Source of the DNA: Pseudomonas sp. RIT623
GTDB lineage: Bacteria > Pseudomonadota > Gammaproteobacteria > Pseudomonadales > Pseudomonadaceae
DNA length: 64,000 bases
Direction: 5' to 3'
Assembly (NCBI RefSeq): GCF_004519305.1
Contig: NZ_SOZA01000002.1
Location: forward strand, 124,001 to 188,000
Part shown: positions 26,549 to 37,211 of the stretch, piece by piece
Layout: every line of letters begins with the position of its first letter
Numbering within the stretch: position 1 is the first letter of the stretch
The notes under the pieces: model-generated
The model's database searches: none
What the model was told of the DNA's origin: nothing
What the model saw: only the letters and a program-made list of their open reading frames with translations
Program-made: the position numbers and the translations under genes

Positions 26549-27046
26549 TTACTTACGCAGTTCTACGCGACGGTTCTGAGCCCAGGACTGCTCGTCGTTG
26601 CCGGTGGCAACTGGACGCTCTTCGCCGTAGGAGACCAGTTCCAGCTGAGCTGGGGAAACGCCCTGCAGGACCAGGTAGCGTTGAACGGCCTTGGCACGAC
26701 GCTCACCCAGAGCCATGTTGTACTCGCGGGTGCCGCGCTCGTCGGTGTTGCCTTCCAGGACAACACGGTTGCCGTTGGACTTCAGGTCCTTGGCGTGAAC
26801 GTCCAGGGCGCGCATGGCTTCTGGCTTCAGATCCGAGCTGTCGTATTCGAAGTAGAAGGTGGTGATTGCGCGCAGGGCGGCTTCTTCGCTCAGGGAGCCG
26901 TCGACAGCGCCAGTGTTGGCACCGTAGCCAGCGTTCGGGTCAACAGCGCCTTCACCAGCGTTGTCACCGCCTTTCGAGGAGCAACCTACAGCTACAGCCA
27001 TGGCCAGAGCCAGCGCAGCGAATTTACCAAACTTCAGCATTTCCAT
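26549..27046 (-). CDS. oprL: Peptidoglycan-associated lipoprotein (Pal/OprL)
   Basis: A 165-residue outer-membrane lipoprotein with lipobox VAVGC (Cys 22) and a C-terminal OmpA-like peptidoglycan-binding domain: [14 protein letters not shown], then [20 protein letters not shown]. It anchors the outer membrane to the cell wall and binds TolB. The 53-bp gap from tolB can hold its own promoter, consistent with the known separate oprL transcript in P. putida. The MEMLKFGK start agrees with recalled OprL sequences. Confidence 0.97.
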   Translation of the reverse strand: MEMLKFGKFAALALAMAVAVGCSSKGGDNAGEGAVDPNAGYGANTGAVDGSLSEEAALRAITTFYFEYDSSDLKPEAMRALDVHAKDLKSNGNRVVLEGNTDERGTREYNMALGERRAKAVQRYLVLQGVSPAQLELVSYGEERPVATGNDEQSWAQNRRVELRK

Positions 27047-27099
27047 CGTGAAACTCCTAATGAAACCCCAGTGTGTTAAGCAAAAATATTACGCCGCAA

Positions 27100-28401
27100 T
27101 CAGTTCAGGTAAGGGGACCAGGACGGTTCTCTGACTTCGCCTTGAGCGGTAGGAAGTGGGAGCCTCACACGGCCGTTAAGCGACACGAGCATCAAGACTC
27201 CCCGGCCCTGCTGGCGGGTGGCGTAGATTAGCATGGTGCCGTTTGGCGCAACAGTGGGAGACTCATCAAGACTGGTCTCGGAGAGAATCTTTACACTTCC
27301 ACGTTGCAGGTCCTGGGCAGCCACCTTGAAGTTGGTGAAACCCTGCTGGCGATGGATCATCACCAGGGTCTTCTCGTCCGCCGACAGTTTCGGGTTGGCG
27401 TTGTAGTTACCGACGAAGGTCACGCGCTCGGCACCACCGCCACCAATCGACTGTTTATAGATCTGCGGCTTGCCGCCACGGTCGGAGGTGAAGTACAGGG
27501 TGTTGCCATCCTTGCCCCAGAATGGCTCGGTGTTGATGCCCGGGCCAGCGGTGACACGGGTGATCTGGCGCGAGGCCACGTTCATCACGTAGATGTCCGG
27601 GTTGCCATCCTTGGACAGCACGAACGCCAGGCGGGTACCGTCCGGCGACCAGGCCGGCGCGCCGTTCAGGCCTTCGAAGTTGGTGATCTGCTCGCGGCGA
27701 CCGGTGTCGATGTGCTGGACGAAGATGCGCGGGCGCTTCTGTTCGAACGACACATAGGCGATGCGCTTGCCATCCGGCGCGAAGCGCGGCGACAGGATCG
27801 GCTCACGGGATTGCAGCAGGGTCACCGCGCGGGCACCGTCGTAGTCCGAACGCTGCAGGGTGTAGCGGGTGTTGTTGGTGGAGAAACGCTCGGCGGTCAC
27901 GTACAGCATGCGGGTAGAGAACGCCCCCTTGATGCCGGTGAGTTTCTCGAACGACTGGTCGGCGATGTAGTGCGCCATGTCGCGCAACTGGTCGACGCCG
28001 CCGGCCACGCTGCCGGTCAGCACCTGCTGCTCGGTGGCGACGTTGAACAGGGCGTACTGCACCTGCAGGCGGCCACCGGACGGCACGATGCTGCCAACCA
28101 TGACGTACTGCGCGCCCAGTGCTTTCCAGTCACGGAAGATCACTTCGCTGGCCTGGGTCGGCAGGCTGATCATGTTCTGCCGCGGGATCGGCGAGTAATA
28201 GCCGGAGTTGCGCAGGTCATTGCCGATGATATCGGCCATGTCCTCGGGCAGCACGCTGCCACCCTGCAGGCCGAACGGCACTACCGCGATGGGGGTGGCC
28301 CGGTCGCTACCGCTGGTGACCAGGATGTTCTTTTCCTCTGCCACAGCCAGGCCTGCCACGCAGCAGAGCAAGACCAGGAGTCCTCTCAGACGTTTAATCA
28401 C
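27100..28401 (-). CDS. tolB: Tol-Pal system periplasmic protein TolB
   Basis: A 433-residue periplasmic protein with a signal peptide (about residues 1-21), an N-terminal alpha/beta domain, and a C-terminal six-bladed beta-propeller made of WD-like repeats ([37 protein letters not shown]). It connects TolA to Pal. Its ATG overlaps the tolA stop by four bases. Confidence 0.97.
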   Translation of the reverse strand: MIKRLRGLLVLLCCVAGLAVAEEKNILVTSGSDRATPIAVVPFGLQGGSVLPEDMADIIGNDLRNSGYYSPIPRQNMISLPTQASEVIFRDWKALGAQYVMVGSIVPSGGRLQVQYALFNVATEQQVLTGSVAGGVDQLRDMAHYIADQSFEKLTGIKGAFSTRMLYVTAERFSTNNTRYTLQRSDYDGARAVTLLQSREPILSPRFAPDGKRIAYVSFEQKRPRIFVQHIDTGRREQITNFEGLNGAPAWSPDGTRLAFVLSKDGNPDIYVMNVASRQITRVTAGPGINTEPFWGKDGNTLYFTSDRGGKPQIYKQSIGGGGAERVTFVGNYNANPKLSADEKTLVMIHRQQGFTNFKVAAQDLQRGSVKILSETSLDESPTVAPNGTMLIYATRQQGRGVLMLVSLNGRVRLPLPTAQGEVREPSWSPYLN

Positions 28402-29474
28402 AACGCTAGATCCTCAGGTGTAAATGTCATCTTGAATGAACGATACGGATTGAATTCGTTCGGCTTCAAGCCCTGCATCTCGGTCAACCGACCAATGTTC
28501 TTCACCGCGGCCACGGCCGAGCTGTCGAACGGACCGTCGCCACTGGATTTGGCCACGCTCACGTTGGTGATGGTGCCGTCTGGCAACATGTTGATCTGCA
28601 GAACTACCGTCATGCCCTTGCGCGCAGATGGCGGACGTGCCCAGCCCTCGGCCGCGCGCATGCGAATCAGGTCGTCGAAGTCGCCGGCCACCTGGTCACC
28701 CTGCTCGTCGGCCAGCGCCTGCTGCCGCTCGGTGGTGTCGGACAACAGCTCGGCCAGTGCCTGCGCCTTCTTGTCTTCCGCCGCCTTGCGGGCCGCTTCC
28801 TGTGCCTTTTTCTTCTGGGCGTCTGCCGCGGCCTTTTTCTTGGCCTCTTCAGCTGCCTTCTTCTTCGCGTCCTCGGCCGCCGCTTTCTTCTTGGCGTCCT
28901 CGGCTGCTTTTTTCTTCGCGTCTTCGGCGGCTTTCTTCTTCGCCTCTTCCGCGGCTTGCTTCTTGGCTTCCTCGTCGGCCTTCTTCTTGGCCTCTTCCTC
29001 AGCCTTCTTCTTGGCGATGTCGGCCTGTTGCTTTTCAGCGGCCTTCTTCGCTTCTTCAGCTTTCTTGGCCTCGGCGGCCTTCTTCTGCTCGGCGGCCTTG
29101 GCGGCCTCTTCCGCTTTTTTCGACTCGGCGGCCTCGCGGGCCTCCTCGGCCTTTTGAGCGGCGTCGGCTTTCTTTTGTTCCGCGGCCTTCACGGCCTCCT
29201 GCTCGACCTTCTTCTGCTCCAGCTGCTCGACCTCGGTCTGGCGCGAAGCCGTTTTCTTGGCTTCCCCGGCAATCTTCTGATTGGTCTGGGTGGTCGCCTG
29301 GCTCTTGGACTTGAGCTGGTAGAGCGTGGCCTGGACGATCGGCTTGGACGGCGGCAGCTCCGGGGTCATGGCGAAGCTGACGAACAGCATGCCGAACACC
29401 AGCACGTGCAGCGCAATGGCCCAGACACTGGGCCAGAAATAGCTTTCCGAGGCGGATGGCTCTCGCTGTTGCAT
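28398..29474 (-). CDS. tolA: Cell envelope integrity protein TolA
   Basis: A 358-residue protein. A single N-terminal anchor (about residues 14-36) is followed by a long helical domain II (about 65-245) made of Ala/Lys/Glu-rich repeats such as [19 protein letters not shown], which reaches across the periplasm, and a globular domain III with [18 protein letters not shown]. It uses TolQR energy to contact TolB-Pal. Its ATG shares one base with the tolR stop. Repeat number in domain II is likely to vary between strains. Confidence 0.96.
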   Translation of the reverse strand: MQQREPSASESYFWPSVWAIALHVLVFGMLFVSFAMTPELPPSKPIVQATLYQLKSKSQATTQTNQKIAGEAKKTASRQTEVEQLEQKKVEQEAVKAAEQKKADAAQKAEEAREAAESKKAEEAAKAAEQKKAAEAKKAEEAKKAAEKQQADIAKKKAEEEAKKKADEEAKKQAAEEAKKKAAEDAKKKAAEDAKKKAAAEDAKKKAAEEAKKKAAADAQKKKAQEAARKAAEDKKAQALAELLSDTTERQQALADEQGDQVAGDFDDLIRMRAAEGWARPPSARKGMTVVLQINMLPDGTITNVSVAKSSGDGPFDSSAVAAVKNIGRLTEMQGLKPNEFNPYRSFKMTFTPEDLAL

Positions 29475-29926
29475 CAGGGCGCCTCGGTAATCAGGCCAAC
29501 GTTTCCGACACCGGCCTTCTGCAACCCGCCCATGGCGCCCATGACCGCGCCGTAGTCGACGGCCTTGTCACCACGGATGAACACCTGGGTCTGCTTGCCC
29601 TGGTCGCGGCCGGCAGCGATGATCTTGGTCACCGCACCGGTCATTTCCGGCAAGGTCATGGCCTTGTCCATCTGCTTGTCGGTGTCGACTTCGCTGCCAA
29701 GGTTCCAGTAGTAGGTCTTGTCGGCCTTGATCGAGATGGTCAGGACCTGGACGTTGTTGTCCTGCGGCAGGGCTTCGCTGGAAACCTTGGGCAGGTCCAC
29801 CTTCACGCCCTGGTTGAGCATGGGGGCGGTCACCATGAAAATGACCAGCAGCACCAGCATCACGTCGATGTAGGGCACCACGTTCATCTCGGCGACCGGC
29901 TTGCGTTTGTGGCGAACTCGGGCCAT
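29474..29926 (-). CDS. tolR: Tol-Pal proton channel subunit TolR
   Basis: A 150-residue ExbD/TolR-family protein. The N-terminal transmembrane helix begins MNVVPYIDVMLVLLVIFMV and contains the essential proton-channel Asp; a periplasmic peptidoglycan-binding domain follows. With TolQ it converts proton flow into TolA movement. It lies 14 bp downstream of tolQ and abuts tolA. Confidence 0.97.
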   Translation of the reverse strand: MARVRHKRKPVAEMNVVPYIDVMLVLLVIFMVTAPMLNQGVKVDLPKVSSEALPQDNNVQVLTISIKADKTYYWNLGSEVDTDKQMDKAMTLPEMTGAVTKIIAAGRDQGKQTQVFIRGDKAVDYGAVMGAMGGLQKAGVGNVGLITEAP

Positions 29927-29940
29927 GGGTTTCTACCTGA

Positions 29941-30636
29941 TCACTCTTCGCTGGTGTGTACTTTGCGGTGCAGGATCGCCTGGAACTCGTCGGCGAAGGT
30001 GTAGTAGCGACCAATCAGCACTTCACTGCGCGCGGCAAAACGGTTGTAGGCGATAACGGCCGGGATCGCGGCGAACAGGCCGATCGCGGTGGCGATCAGG
30101 GCCTCGGCGATACCCGGAGCCACGGTGGCCAGGGTCGCCTGTTGGGCGCTGGCCAGGCCGCGGAACGAGTTCATGATGCCCCACACGGTACCGAACAGGC
30201 CGATGTACGGACTGGTGGAACCGACTGTGGCCAGGAACGGCAGACTCTGCTCGAGCTTTTCTTCCTCGCGGGAGATGGCGACGCGCATGGCACGACCGAC
30301 GCCTTCCATGACCGCGTCCGGATCGACACCCGGCTGCTGGCGCAGGCGCGAAAACTCCTTGAAGCCGGCACGGAAGACCTGCTCGACACCCGAATCCGGG
30401 TCTGGGTTGCTGCCGGCCTGGCGGTACAGCTTGGACAGGTCGATGCCCGACCAGAAGCGCTCTTCGAAAGCGTCCAGTGCACGACGACCGGCGCGCAGCA
30501 TGGTGCTGCGCTGGAAGATCATGATCCAAGAGGTCACCGAGGCTGCCACGAGGGTCAGCATTACCAGCTGAACCACGACACTGGCATTGGCGACCAGGCT
30601 CCACATGGAGGTATGGTCGACGACGTTTGCTTCCAC
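29941..30636 (-). CDS. tolQ: Tol-Pal proton channel subunit TolQ
   Basis: A 231-residue inner-membrane protein of the ExbB/MotA family with three hydrophobic segments: one near residues 15-37 and two in the C-terminal half around LFGTVWGIMNSF and AEALIATAIGLFAAIPAVIAYN. The FLATVGSTSPYIGLFGTV segment is a family signature. It pairs with TolR. The gene follows ybgC by 2 bp. Confidence 0.97.
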   Translation of the reverse strand: MEANVVDHTSMWSLVANASVVVQLVMLTLVAASVTSWIMIFQRSTMLRAGRRALDAFEERFWSGIDLSKLYRQAGSNPDPDSGVEQVFRAGFKEFSRLRQQPGVDPDAVMEGVGRAMRVAISREEEKLEQSLPFLATVGSTSPYIGLFGTVWGIMNSFRGLASAQQATLATVAPGIAEALIATAIGLFAAIPAVIAYNRFAARSEVLIGRYYTFADEFQAILHRKVHTSEE

Positions 30637-30638
30637 GC

Positions 30639-31091
30639 TTATTCTCCTGCGTTCGATTGAGTACCCGTGCCGTCCGCCAAAAAGGCGTCGCGCAGCTCTG
30701 GGGGAATGGCCCGGGGTTTGAAAGTGTCGGCGCGCACCGCGGCCACAAGGAACTGCCCCTCGCAGAGCAGCACTTCATCCTTTGCTCGCCATACCTGCTG
30801 CACGAAGCGCAGGCTGGCGCGATTCAATTCAAGCACTTGCGCGGTCACCCGCAATTCGTCGTCCAGGCGGGCCGGCGCGTGGTAGCGCGCCTCGCTGGAA
30901 TGGACCACGAACAGCAGGTTGTCCTGCGCCAGCTGGGCCTGGGAGAAGCCCAGGTGTCGCAACCGCTCGGTACGTGCGCGCTCCATGAATTTGAGGTAGT
31001 TGACGTAGTACACCACGCCACCGGCGTCGGTATCCTCGTAATAGACGCGACAACGGTGTGCGAACGGTTCCAGCCGATTTTGCGCGCGCAT
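30639..31091 (-). CDS. ybgC: Acyl-CoA thioesterase YbgC
   Basis: A 150-residue hot-dog-fold thioesterase; first gene of the tol-pal operon. [26 protein letters not shown] carries the catalytic Asp and the family signature. E. coli YbgC hydrolyses acyl-CoA or acyl-ACP thioesters and interacts with phospholipid synthesis enzymes. The gene starts 125 bp after ruvB, where the operon promoter could lie. Confidence 0.95.
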   Translation of the reverse strand: MRAQNRLEPFAHRCRVYYEDTDAGGVVYYVNYLKFMERARTERLRHLGFSQAQLAQDNLLFVVHSSEARYHAPARLDDELRVTAQVLELNRASLRFVQQVWRAKDEVLLCEGQFLVAAVRADTFKPRAIPPELRDAFLADGTGTQSNAGE

Positions 31092-31216
31092 ACTCTAGTG
31101 CTTACTCCTGTACTTGCCAATCCGCCTCGGCAACTGTTTTTGCATCGATAATGTCGTATTGCCAGCGAGCGTAGGGCATGTCAGCGGTAGGACCACGAAA
31201 TTACCGATTCGATCTG

Positions 31217-32263
31217 TCATTCATCGTCCTGCGCGGCATATTCCCCGCCTTCGCAGAAGCGCCCGGGGATGTTCAGGCCGAAATGCAGGTAGGCATGCCG
31301 GGTGACCACGCGGCCACGCGGGGTGCGCATGATGTAGCCCTGCTGGATCAGATAGGGTTCGAGCACGTCCTCGATGGTGTGACGTTCTTCGCCGATCGCC
31401 GCGGCAATGTTGTCCAGGCCTACCGGGCCGCCGTCGAACTTCTCGATCATGGTCAGCAGCAGGCGCCGGTCGGAATGATCGAAGCCACGTTCGTCGACAT
31501 CCAGCAGGTTCAGCGCCATGTCCGCGACCGCCTTGGTGATCTCGCCCTTGCCGCGCACTTCGGCAAAGTCGCGTACCCGTCGCAGCAGGCGATTGGCGAT
31601 CCGCGGCGTGCCCCGCGCCCGGCGGGCGATCTCGAATGCGCCCTTGTCGTCCATTGGTAGCCCGAGAATACCGGCCGAACGGCTGACGATGGTGGCCAGA
31701 TCCTTGTTGCTGTAGAACTCCAGGCGCTGGACTATGCCGAAGCGGTCGCGCAACGGGTTGGTCAGCATGCCGGCACGGGTGGTGGCGCCGACCAGGGTGA
31801 ACGGTGGCAGGTCGAGCTTGATCGAGCGCGCGGCCGGGCCTTCGCCGATCATGATGTCCAGCTGGAAGTCTTCCATCGCCGGATAAAGCACCTCTTCGAC
31901 CACCGGCGACAAGCGGTGGATCTCGTCGATGAACAGCACGTCGTGGGGTTCGAGGTTGGTCAGCATCGCCGCCAGGTCGCCCGGGCGCTCGAGGATCGGG
32001 CCCGAGGTGCTCTTGACCGACACGCCCATTTCCTGGGCGATGATGTTGGCCAGGGTGGTCTTGCCCAGGCCTGGCGGGCCGAAAATCAGGGTGTGGTCGA
32101 GGGATTCGTTGCGCCCGCGCGCGGCCTGGATGAACAGCGCCATCTGCTCGCGCACCACCGGCTGGCCGATGTACTCCTCCAGGCGCAGCGGGCGGATCGC
32201 GCGGTCCTGGACCTCTTCGCGGTCGCGGCCACTGGCGGCGATCAGGCGGTCGGTTTCGATCAC
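31217..32263 (-). CDS. ruvB: Holliday junction branch-migration ATPase RuvB
   Basis: A 348-residue AAA+ motor. Walker A is [11 protein letters not shown], Walker [10 protein letters not shown], sensor GATTRAG, and the winged-helix C terminus carries the [12 protein letters not shown] segment. With RuvA it drives branch migration for RuvC cleavage. Its ATG overlaps the ruvA stop by four bases. No LexA box was seen upstream of the ruv genes. Confidence 0.98.
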   Translation of the reverse strand: MIETDRLIAASGRDREEVQDRAIRPLRLEEYIGQPVVREQMALFIQAARGRNESLDHTLIFGPPGLGKTTLANIIAQEMGVSVKSTSGPILERPGDLAAMLTNLEPHDVLFIDEIHRLSPVVEEVLYPAMEDFQLDIMIGEGPAARSIKLDLPPFTLVGATTRAGMLTNPLRDRFGIVQRLEFYSNKDLATIVSRSAGILGLPMDDKGAFEIARRARGTPRIANRLLRRVRDFAEVRGKGEITKAVADMALNLLDVDERGFDHSDRRLLLTMIEKFDGGPVGLDNIAAAIGEERHTIEDVLEPYLIQQGYIMRTPRGRVVTRHAYLHFGLNIPGRFCEGGEYAAQDDE

Positions 32264-32877
32264 TTGGCAATCATCCCTTTAAGGCTGCGACGGATCAGCT
32301 CCTCGCTGCTCAGGCCGGCCTTGTCCTTGATCGCGGCAATCGCCTTGCTTGCTTCCTGCGGCTTGTAGCCCAGGGAGACCAGGGCACTGACCGCGTCGGC
32401 CTCGGCCGAGGACTCACTGGCCGCCGGCAGTGGGCCGTCGGAAACCAGGGTGAACATCGCCGGGGAGGTTTCCCAAGCCTTGAAGCGGTCCTTGAGCTCG
32501 ACCAGCAAGCGTTCGGCGGTTTTTTTACCGACACCCGGCACGCGCACCAGGACCGAGGCGTCCTGGGCCTGCACGCAGCGCACCAGTTCGTCCACTTCCA
32601 GGCCAGACATCAGCGCCAGCGCCAGCTTCGGCCCCACGCCGTTCAGGCGGATCAGCTCGCGGAACAGTTCGCGCTCGCGCTTTTCGGCGAAGCCATAGAG
32701 CAGGTGGGCGTCTTCGCGTACCACCAGGTGGGTGTGCACGGTCACTGGCTCGCCGACCTTGGGCAGGCGATACAAGGTGGTCATCGGCACTTCCAGCTCA
32801 TAGCCCACGCCGTTGACGTCGATAATCAGGTGTGGCGGTTGTTTCTCCGCCAAGGTGCCACGCAAACGTCCAATCAC
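32260..32877 (-). CDS. ruvA: Holliday junction-binding protein RuvA
   Basis: A 205-residue protein with an N-terminal OB fold ([12 protein letters not shown]), tandem helix-hairpin-helix motifs ([15 protein letters not shown] and [19 protein letters not shown]), and a C-terminal domain that binds RuvB. The GTG at 32877 was chosen as start because it gives the family N terminus and has GAGGAAGGA upstream; a longer frame reaches 32931. Confidence 0.97.
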   Translation of the reverse strand: MIGRLRGTLAEKQPPHLIIDVNGVGYELEVPMTTLYRLPKVGEPVTVHTHLVVREDAHLLYGFAEKRERELFRELIRLNGVGPKLALALMSGLEVDELVRCVQAQDASVLVRVPGVGKKTAERLLVELKDRFKAWETSPAMFTLVSDGPLPAASESSAEADAVSALVSLGYKPQEASKAIAAIKDKAGLSSEELIRRSLKGMIAK

Positions 32878-32985
32878 GTTCCGATCCTTCCTCTCGGGCG
32901 CCGGTCGAAAACCGGTCCACCCTATCAGCAAATGCGCCAGGTGAGCGCGTCACCCGGACAAAATGTGTATCAGCGCATGAAGCAG

Positions 32986-33510
32986 CTACAGACGCAAGCG
33001 CCCGCCGCGCCGTCGCGCCGTCGTCAAGCCATGGGGAATCAGGCTGGAGCGGGTATGGGCATGGCACAGGGCGATGGCCAGGGCGTCCGAGGCATCGACC
33101 TGGGGCTTTTGGGTCAGCTTGAGCAGGTGCATCACCATCAGCATCACCTGCTCCTTGTTGGCGCCACCGGTGCCAGCCACGGCCTGCTTGACCTGGCTGG
33201 CGCTGTACTCGGCGATCTCCAGGCCTGCCTCGGCGGCGGCGACGATGGCCGCGCCACGGGCTTGGCCCAACTTGAGCGCGGAGTCGGCGTTACGCGCCAT
33301 GAACACCCGCTCGATGCCCATGGTCACCGGGCCGTGCTGGCGGATGATCTCGCTGACGCCGCGAAACACCACCAGCAGGCGGTCATGCAGCTCGCCATCG
33401 CCGGTACGGATGCAGCCGGAGGTGACGTACTCGCAGCCGCGTGCGGTCTGGCGGACCACGCCGAAGCCGGTGATGCGCGAGCCGGGGTCGATACCAAGAA
33501 TCAGGGTCAT
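32986..33510 (-). CDS. ruvC: Holliday junction endonuclease RuvC
   Basis: A 174-residue resolvase with an RNase H-like fold. [14 protein letters not shown] holds the first catalytic Asp (Asp 8), [21 protein letters not shown] the conserved middle, and [14 protein letters not shown] the C-terminal acidic residues. It cuts Holliday junctions as part of RuvABC. The ATG at 33510 matches the family start. A REP pair lies just upstream. Confidence 0.97.
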   Translation of the reverse strand: MTLILGIDPGSRITGFGVVRQTARGCEYVTSGCIRTGDGELHDRLLVVFRGVSEIIRQHGPVTMGIERVFMARNADSALKLGQARGAAIVAAAEAGLEIAEYSASQVKQAVAGTGGANKEQVMLMVMHLLKLTQKPQVDASDALAIALCHAHTRSSLIPHGLTTARRRGGRLRL

Positions 33511-33539
33511 AGCGCCTACGAATGTGTACGAATTTTTGC

Positions 33540-33631
33540 CGGCCTTATCGCGGGACAAGCCCGCTCCCACAAAGGCTACACCGCAAATTGGCGCAGCCCT
33601 TGTGGGAGCGGGCTTGTCCCGCGACAAGGCC
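33540..33631. repeat. Inverted pair of REP elements (BIME)
   Basis: Two facing copies of the P. putida REP sequence: the left begins CGGCCTTATCGCGGGACAAGC and the right ends GCTTGTCCCGCGACAAGGCCG. The outer arms pair over more than 30 bp, enclosing about 25 nt of unique sequence. It occupies the gap between yebC and ruvC. Confidence 0.92.
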
Positions 33632-33645
33632 GATTACCGAAACGA

Positions 33646-34398
33646 TCAGCCGAGCATTTCCATGATCTCATCGGAAATCTGCGCATTGGAGTAGACGTTC
33701 TGCACGTCGTCCAGGTCCTCGAGCATGTCGATCAGCTTGAGCACCTTCTCCGCGCCCTCCTGGTCCAACTCGGCGCTGGTGGTCGGCTGCATCACGATCT
33801 CGGCGTCGGACGCCTTGAAGCCGGCCTCTTCCAGGGCATTGCGCACGGCATAGAAGCTGTTGAACGAGGTAAACACGTCAAAGGAGCCGTCGTCGTTGAC
33901 CACCACGTCATCGGCATCGGCCTCCATGGCGGCTTCCATCAGCGCATCCTCGTCAACCTTCAGTTCCGCGGCGAAGCTGATCTGGCCCTTGCGCTCGAAC
34001 AGGTAGGCCACCGAACCGTCGGTACCGAGGTTGCCGCCACACTTGGTGAAGGCATGGCGCACGGCAGCGGCGGTACGGTTGCGGTTGTCGGTCATGGCCT
34101 CGACCATGATCGCCACGCCACCCGGGCCGTAGCCCTCGTAGCTAAGCTCCTCGACGTTGTCGCTTTCGTTGGTGCCAGCCCCCCGGGCCACGGCGCGGTC
34201 GATGATGTCGCGGCTCATGTTGGCGCCCAGGGCCTTGTCCAGCGCCAGGCGCAGGCGCGGGTTGGACGCCGGATCACCACCACCCTGCTTGGCAGCGACG
34301 GTCAGTTCGCGAATCCACTTGGTGAAGACCTTGCCTCTCTTGGCATCCTGGCGTTCTTTGCGGTGCTTGATGTTCGCCCACTTGGAATGACCGGCCAT
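33646..34398 (-). CDS. yebC: YebC/PmpR family regulatory or translation-associated protein
   Basis: A 250-residue member of the YebC/TACO1/PmpR family, beginning [23 protein letters not shown] and carrying [14 protein letters not shown] and the acidic C-terminal half, all typical. PmpR represses quinolone-signal genes in P. aeruginosa; other members aid ribosomes at proline stretches. It is upstream of ruvC, as in most proteobacteria, here separated by a REP pair. Confidence 0.95.
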   Translation of the reverse strand: MAGHSKWANIKHRKERQDAKRGKVFTKWIRELTVAAKQGGGDPASNPRLRLALDKALGANMSRDIIDRAVARGAGTNESDNVEELSYEGYGPGGVAIMVEAMTDNRNRTAAAVRHAFTKCGGNLGTDGSVAYLFERKGQISFAAELKVDEDALMEAAMEADADDVVVNDDGSFDVFTSFNSFYAVRNALEEAGFKASDAEIVMQPTTSAELDQEGAEKVLKLIDMLEDLDDVQNVYSNAQISDEIMEMLG

Positions 34399-34424
34399 AA
34401 CGACTCCAAATCCTTGAAACAGAA

Positions 34425-34450
34425 ACAGGTTCCGCCCCGAAGGGCGGAAC
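34425..34450 (-). terminator. Terminator after aspS
   Basis: On the minus strand GTTCCGCCC and GGGCGGAAC close a TTCG tetraloop, giving a very stable hairpin, followed by a T-rich tail CTGTTTCTGTTTC. It separates aspS from yebC. Confidence 0.8.
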
Positions 34451-34507
34451 GTGGGAACAGTGCGCCGAAGCGCCTGGGCGCATCCGCCGGGACGCGCCCG
34501 GTGCCGA

Positions 34508-36283
34508 TTACTCGACCTTGGTCTGCTCGCGCAGACGGATGTGCAGCTCGCGCAGGGCCTTGGCGTCGACCATGCCTGGGGCCTGGGTCATGACGCACGC
34601 GGCGCTCTGGGTTTTCGGGAAGGCGATCACTTCACGGATCGACTGCGCGCCGGTCATCAGCATGACCAGGCGGTCCAGGCCGAAGGCCAGGCCACCGTGC
34701 GGCGGTGCGCCGAACTTGAGGGCGTCGAGCAGGAAGCCGAATTTCTCTTCCTGTTCTGCAGCGTCGATGCCCAGCAGGCGGAACACCGCTTGCTGCATCT
34801 CCTTGCGGTGGATACGGATCGAACCGCCACCCAGCTCGGTGCCGTTCAGGACCATGTCGTAGGCGCGCGACAGGGCGGTGGCCGGGTTGGCCTCCAGCTC
34901 TTCGGGGGTGCACTTGGGCGCGGTGAACGGGTGGTGCAGCGCGGTGAAGCTGCCGTCTTCGTTCTCTTCGAACATAGGGAAGTCGACGACCCACATCGGC
35001 GCCCACTGGCAGGTCAGCAGCTCGAAGTCGTGGCCCAGGCGGATACGCAGCGCGCCCAGGGCTTCGCTGACGACCTTGAACTTGTCGGCGCCGAAGAACA
35101 CGATGTCGCCATCCACGGCGCCAACGCGGTCGAGGATGTTGTTGAGGTTGGCCTCGGGAATGTTCTTGACGATCGGCGACTGCAGACCCTCGACACCCTT
35201 GGCGCGCTCGTTGACCTTGATGTAGGCCAGGCCCTTGGCACCATAGATGCCGACGAACTTGGTGTACTCGTCGATCTTGCTGCGCGGCATGCTGGCGCCA
35301 CCAGGCAGGCGCAGGGCGGTAACGCGGCATTTAGGGTCGTTGGCGGGGCCGGCGAAGACCTTGAAGTCGACATCCTTGAGCTGGTCGGCAACGTCGACCA
35401 GTTCCAGCGGAATGCGCAGGTCAGGCTTGTCGGAACCGTAGCGGCGCATGGCTTCTTCGAAGGTCATGTGCGGGAACTCGCCGAACTCCAGGTCCAGCAC
35501 TTCCTTGAACAGCTTGCGGATCATGCTCTCGGTGAGGCCCATGATCTCGCTTTCGTCGAGGAAGCTGGTCTCGATATCGATCTGGGTGAATTCCGGCTGG
35601 CGGTCGGCACGCAGGTCTTCGTCGCGGAAGCACTTGGCGATCTGGTAGTAGCGGTCGAAGCCGGCGACCATCAGCAGTTGCTTGAACAACTGCGGCGACT
35701 GCGGCAGGGCGAAGAAGCTGCCAGCGTGGGTGCGGCTCGGCACCAGGTAGTCGCGGGCACCTTCAGGCGTGGCGCGGGTCAGGATCGGGGTTTCGACGTC
35801 GAGGAAGCCGTTTTCGTCGAGGAAGCGGCGGATGCTGCTGGTGATGCGCGAACGCAGACGCAGCTTGTCGGCCATTTCCGGGCGGCGCAGGTCGATAAAG
35901 CGGTAGCGCAGGCGGGTTTCTTCGCCAACGTCGGAGAATTCGTTCAACGGGAAGGGCGGAGTCTCGGCTTCGTTGAGCACCTTCAGCTCGTAGCCCAGCA
36001 CCTCGATGCCGCCGGAGGCCATGTTCGGGTTGACCGCGCCTTCAGGGCGCTTGCGCACCTTGCCGGTGACCTGCACGACGTATTCGCTGCGCACGCGGTC
36101 GGCATTGGCGAATGTCTCGGCGCGATCCGGGTCGAACACGACCTGGGCCATGCCTTCGCGGTCACGGATGTCGAGGAAGATCACCCCGCCGTGGTCGCGG
36201 CGACGATGGACCCAGCCGCAGAGGGTGACTTCCTGGCCGTCCAGGGACTCGTTCAGTTGGCCGCAATAATGGCTGCGCATCAT
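34508..36283 (-). CDS. aspS: Aspartate-tRNA(Asp/Asn) ligase
   Basis: A 591-residue class II synthetase. The N-terminal OB-fold anticodon-binding domain contains [22 protein letters not shown]; motif 2 lies around [20 protein letters not shown]; a GAD insertion follows; motif 3 is [13 protein letters not shown] near the C terminus. In Pseudomonas this enzyme is usually non-discriminating and also charges tRNA-Asn; that is inferred. The start is ATG at 36283 (MMRSHYCG). Confidence 0.98.
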   Translation of the reverse strand: MMRSHYCGQLNESLDGQEVTLCGWVHRRRDHGGVIFLDIRDREGMAQVVFDPDRAETFANADRVRSEYVVQVTGKVRKRPEGAVNPNMASGGIEVLGYELKVLNEAETPPFPLNEFSDVGEETRLRYRFIDLRRPEMADKLRLRSRITSSIRRFLDENGFLDVETPILTRATPEGARDYLVPSRTHAGSFFALPQSPQLFKQLLMVAGFDRYYQIAKCFRDEDLRADRQPEFTQIDIETSFLDESEIMGLTESMIRKLFKEVLDLEFGEFPHMTFEEAMRRYGSDKPDLRIPLELVDVADQLKDVDFKVFAGPANDPKCRVTALRLPGGASMPRSKIDEYTKFVGIYGAKGLAYIKVNERAKGVEGLQSPIVKNIPEANLNNILDRVGAVDGDIVFFGADKFKVVSEALGALRIRLGHDFELLTCQWAPMWVVDFPMFEENEDGSFTALHHPFTAPKCTPEELEANPATALSRAYDMVLNGTELGGGSIRIHRKEMQQAVFRLLGIDAAEQEEKFGFLLDALKFGAPPHGGLAFGLDRLVMLMTGAQSIREVIAFPKTQSAACVMTQAPGMVDAKALRELHIRLREQTKVE

Positions 36284-36377
36284 GATGGTGGTTTCGCTTC
36301 TCGTGATTCGTGTATTCGGTGGAGGTCTTGGCCGCCCTGGGGGCTAATACTGCAAGACCCGGGCGGTGCAATTCAAC

Positions 36378-36599
36378 TCAGTCGGCCTTTTCGCCGCCTG
36401 CCAGATTCTTTTTTGCCCCGGTCTTGAAATCGGTCTCGTACCAGCCATTGCCACTGAGGCGAAAGCCGGGGACCGACAGCAGTTTCTTCAGCGCCGGCGC
36501 CTGGCACGCCGGGCAATCGGTCAAAGGCGCGGCGCTGATCTTCTGCAACACCTCAATCCGGTGTTCGCAGGCGGCACATTGATAGTCGTAAAGGGGCAT
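36378..36599 (-). CDS. FmdB-family zinc-ribbon protein
   Basis: A 73-residue protein starting MPLYDYQCAACEHRIEVLQK. Cys 8/11 and Cys 29/32 (CPAC) form the zinc ribbon of the FmdB/putative regulatory protein family, followed by the PGFRLSGNGWYETDF segment common in these proteins. It lies upstream of aspS in the same direction, as in other pseudomonads. A longer open frame continues upstream to 37043 but has no family similarity. Confidence 0.9.
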   Translation of the reverse strand: MPLYDYQCAACEHRIEVLQKISAAPLTDCPACQAPALKKLLSVPGFRLSGNGWYETDFKTGAKKNLAGGEKAD

Positions 36600-36691
36600 G
36601 GCGTGTCTCGTCAACCACATCGCAAGCTGCCCACGGCAGCAAAGAGCGGGATTATATATGGTTAAGGAGTGCTGTGCAGCCCGCCCGGCAG

Positions 36692-37030
36692 TCAATGCGC
36701 GTCCGGCGCCTCCTGCAGCCAGGCCACGCAGATCACCCGTACCAAGCCGCTGAAATTTCTCACCCCGCCATGGCGCAGGTGCACCTCGCGGTCGATGTAC
36801 GACAGCAACGCACTCACCGAACAGCGATTGGCCCCGGCAATCCGCTCGAGGATCCGCCAGTACACCGCCTCGAGCCGTAAACACGTGGCGAAGCCATTGA
36901 GCCGCACCGAACGGGACACCGGGCCGGCCTGCCCCATGTCGAAATCGCGCTTGAACGGGTCGATACGCGGCTTCGCCACTCCCGCCCCCAGCCTTGCATT
37001 GCCATTGATCCCACCTGCCGCACACTCCAT
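36692..37030 (-). CDS. Ribbon-helix-helix domain protein (RHH_4-like)
   Basis: A 112-residue protein whose C-terminal half (from about residue 38) reads SRSVRLNGFATCLRLEAVYW, then ISV-like CSVSALLSYID, matching ribbon-helix-helix proteins of the RHH_4 group, presumed DNA binders. The ATG at 37030 was chosen for a GGAG seven bases upstream; ATG 37084 and ATG 36937 are alternatives. Target genes are unknown. Confidence 0.75.
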   Translation of the reverse strand: MECAAGGINGNARLGAGVAKPRIDPFKRDFDMGQAGPVSRSVRLNGFATCLRLEAVYWRILERIAGANRCSVSALLSYIDREVHLRHGGVRNFSGLVRVICVAWLQEAPDAH

Positions 37031-37211
37031 CACATCGCTCCATCGTGACCCGATCACCCCCTCGCCGAAACGAGCGGAATCCATGGCCTCAATGAAGCGC
37101 CGACATGCGAATGGATATCAGCAGCAAAATATTCCCCATAAACGAACAGGCCCGACACCCAAAAGGGTGCCGGGCCCGGCTCAAAGGCGACGCAGGGTAT
37201 TCAAGCGGCAA

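Noticed and set aside
28628..29314. Arg/Pro/Ser-rich and Leu-rich plus-strand frames opposite tolA
   Set aside because: They mirror the Ala/Lys/Glu repeats of TolA domain II.
34451..36427. A 658-codon plus-strand open frame opposite aspS
   Set aside because: aspS is certain; the antisense translation shows no recognisable domain.
36600..37043. Upstream extension of the FmdB-type gene to a 221-residue protein
   Set aside because: The extension has no family similarity and overlaps the ribbon-helix-helix gene; the 73-residue form matches the family.
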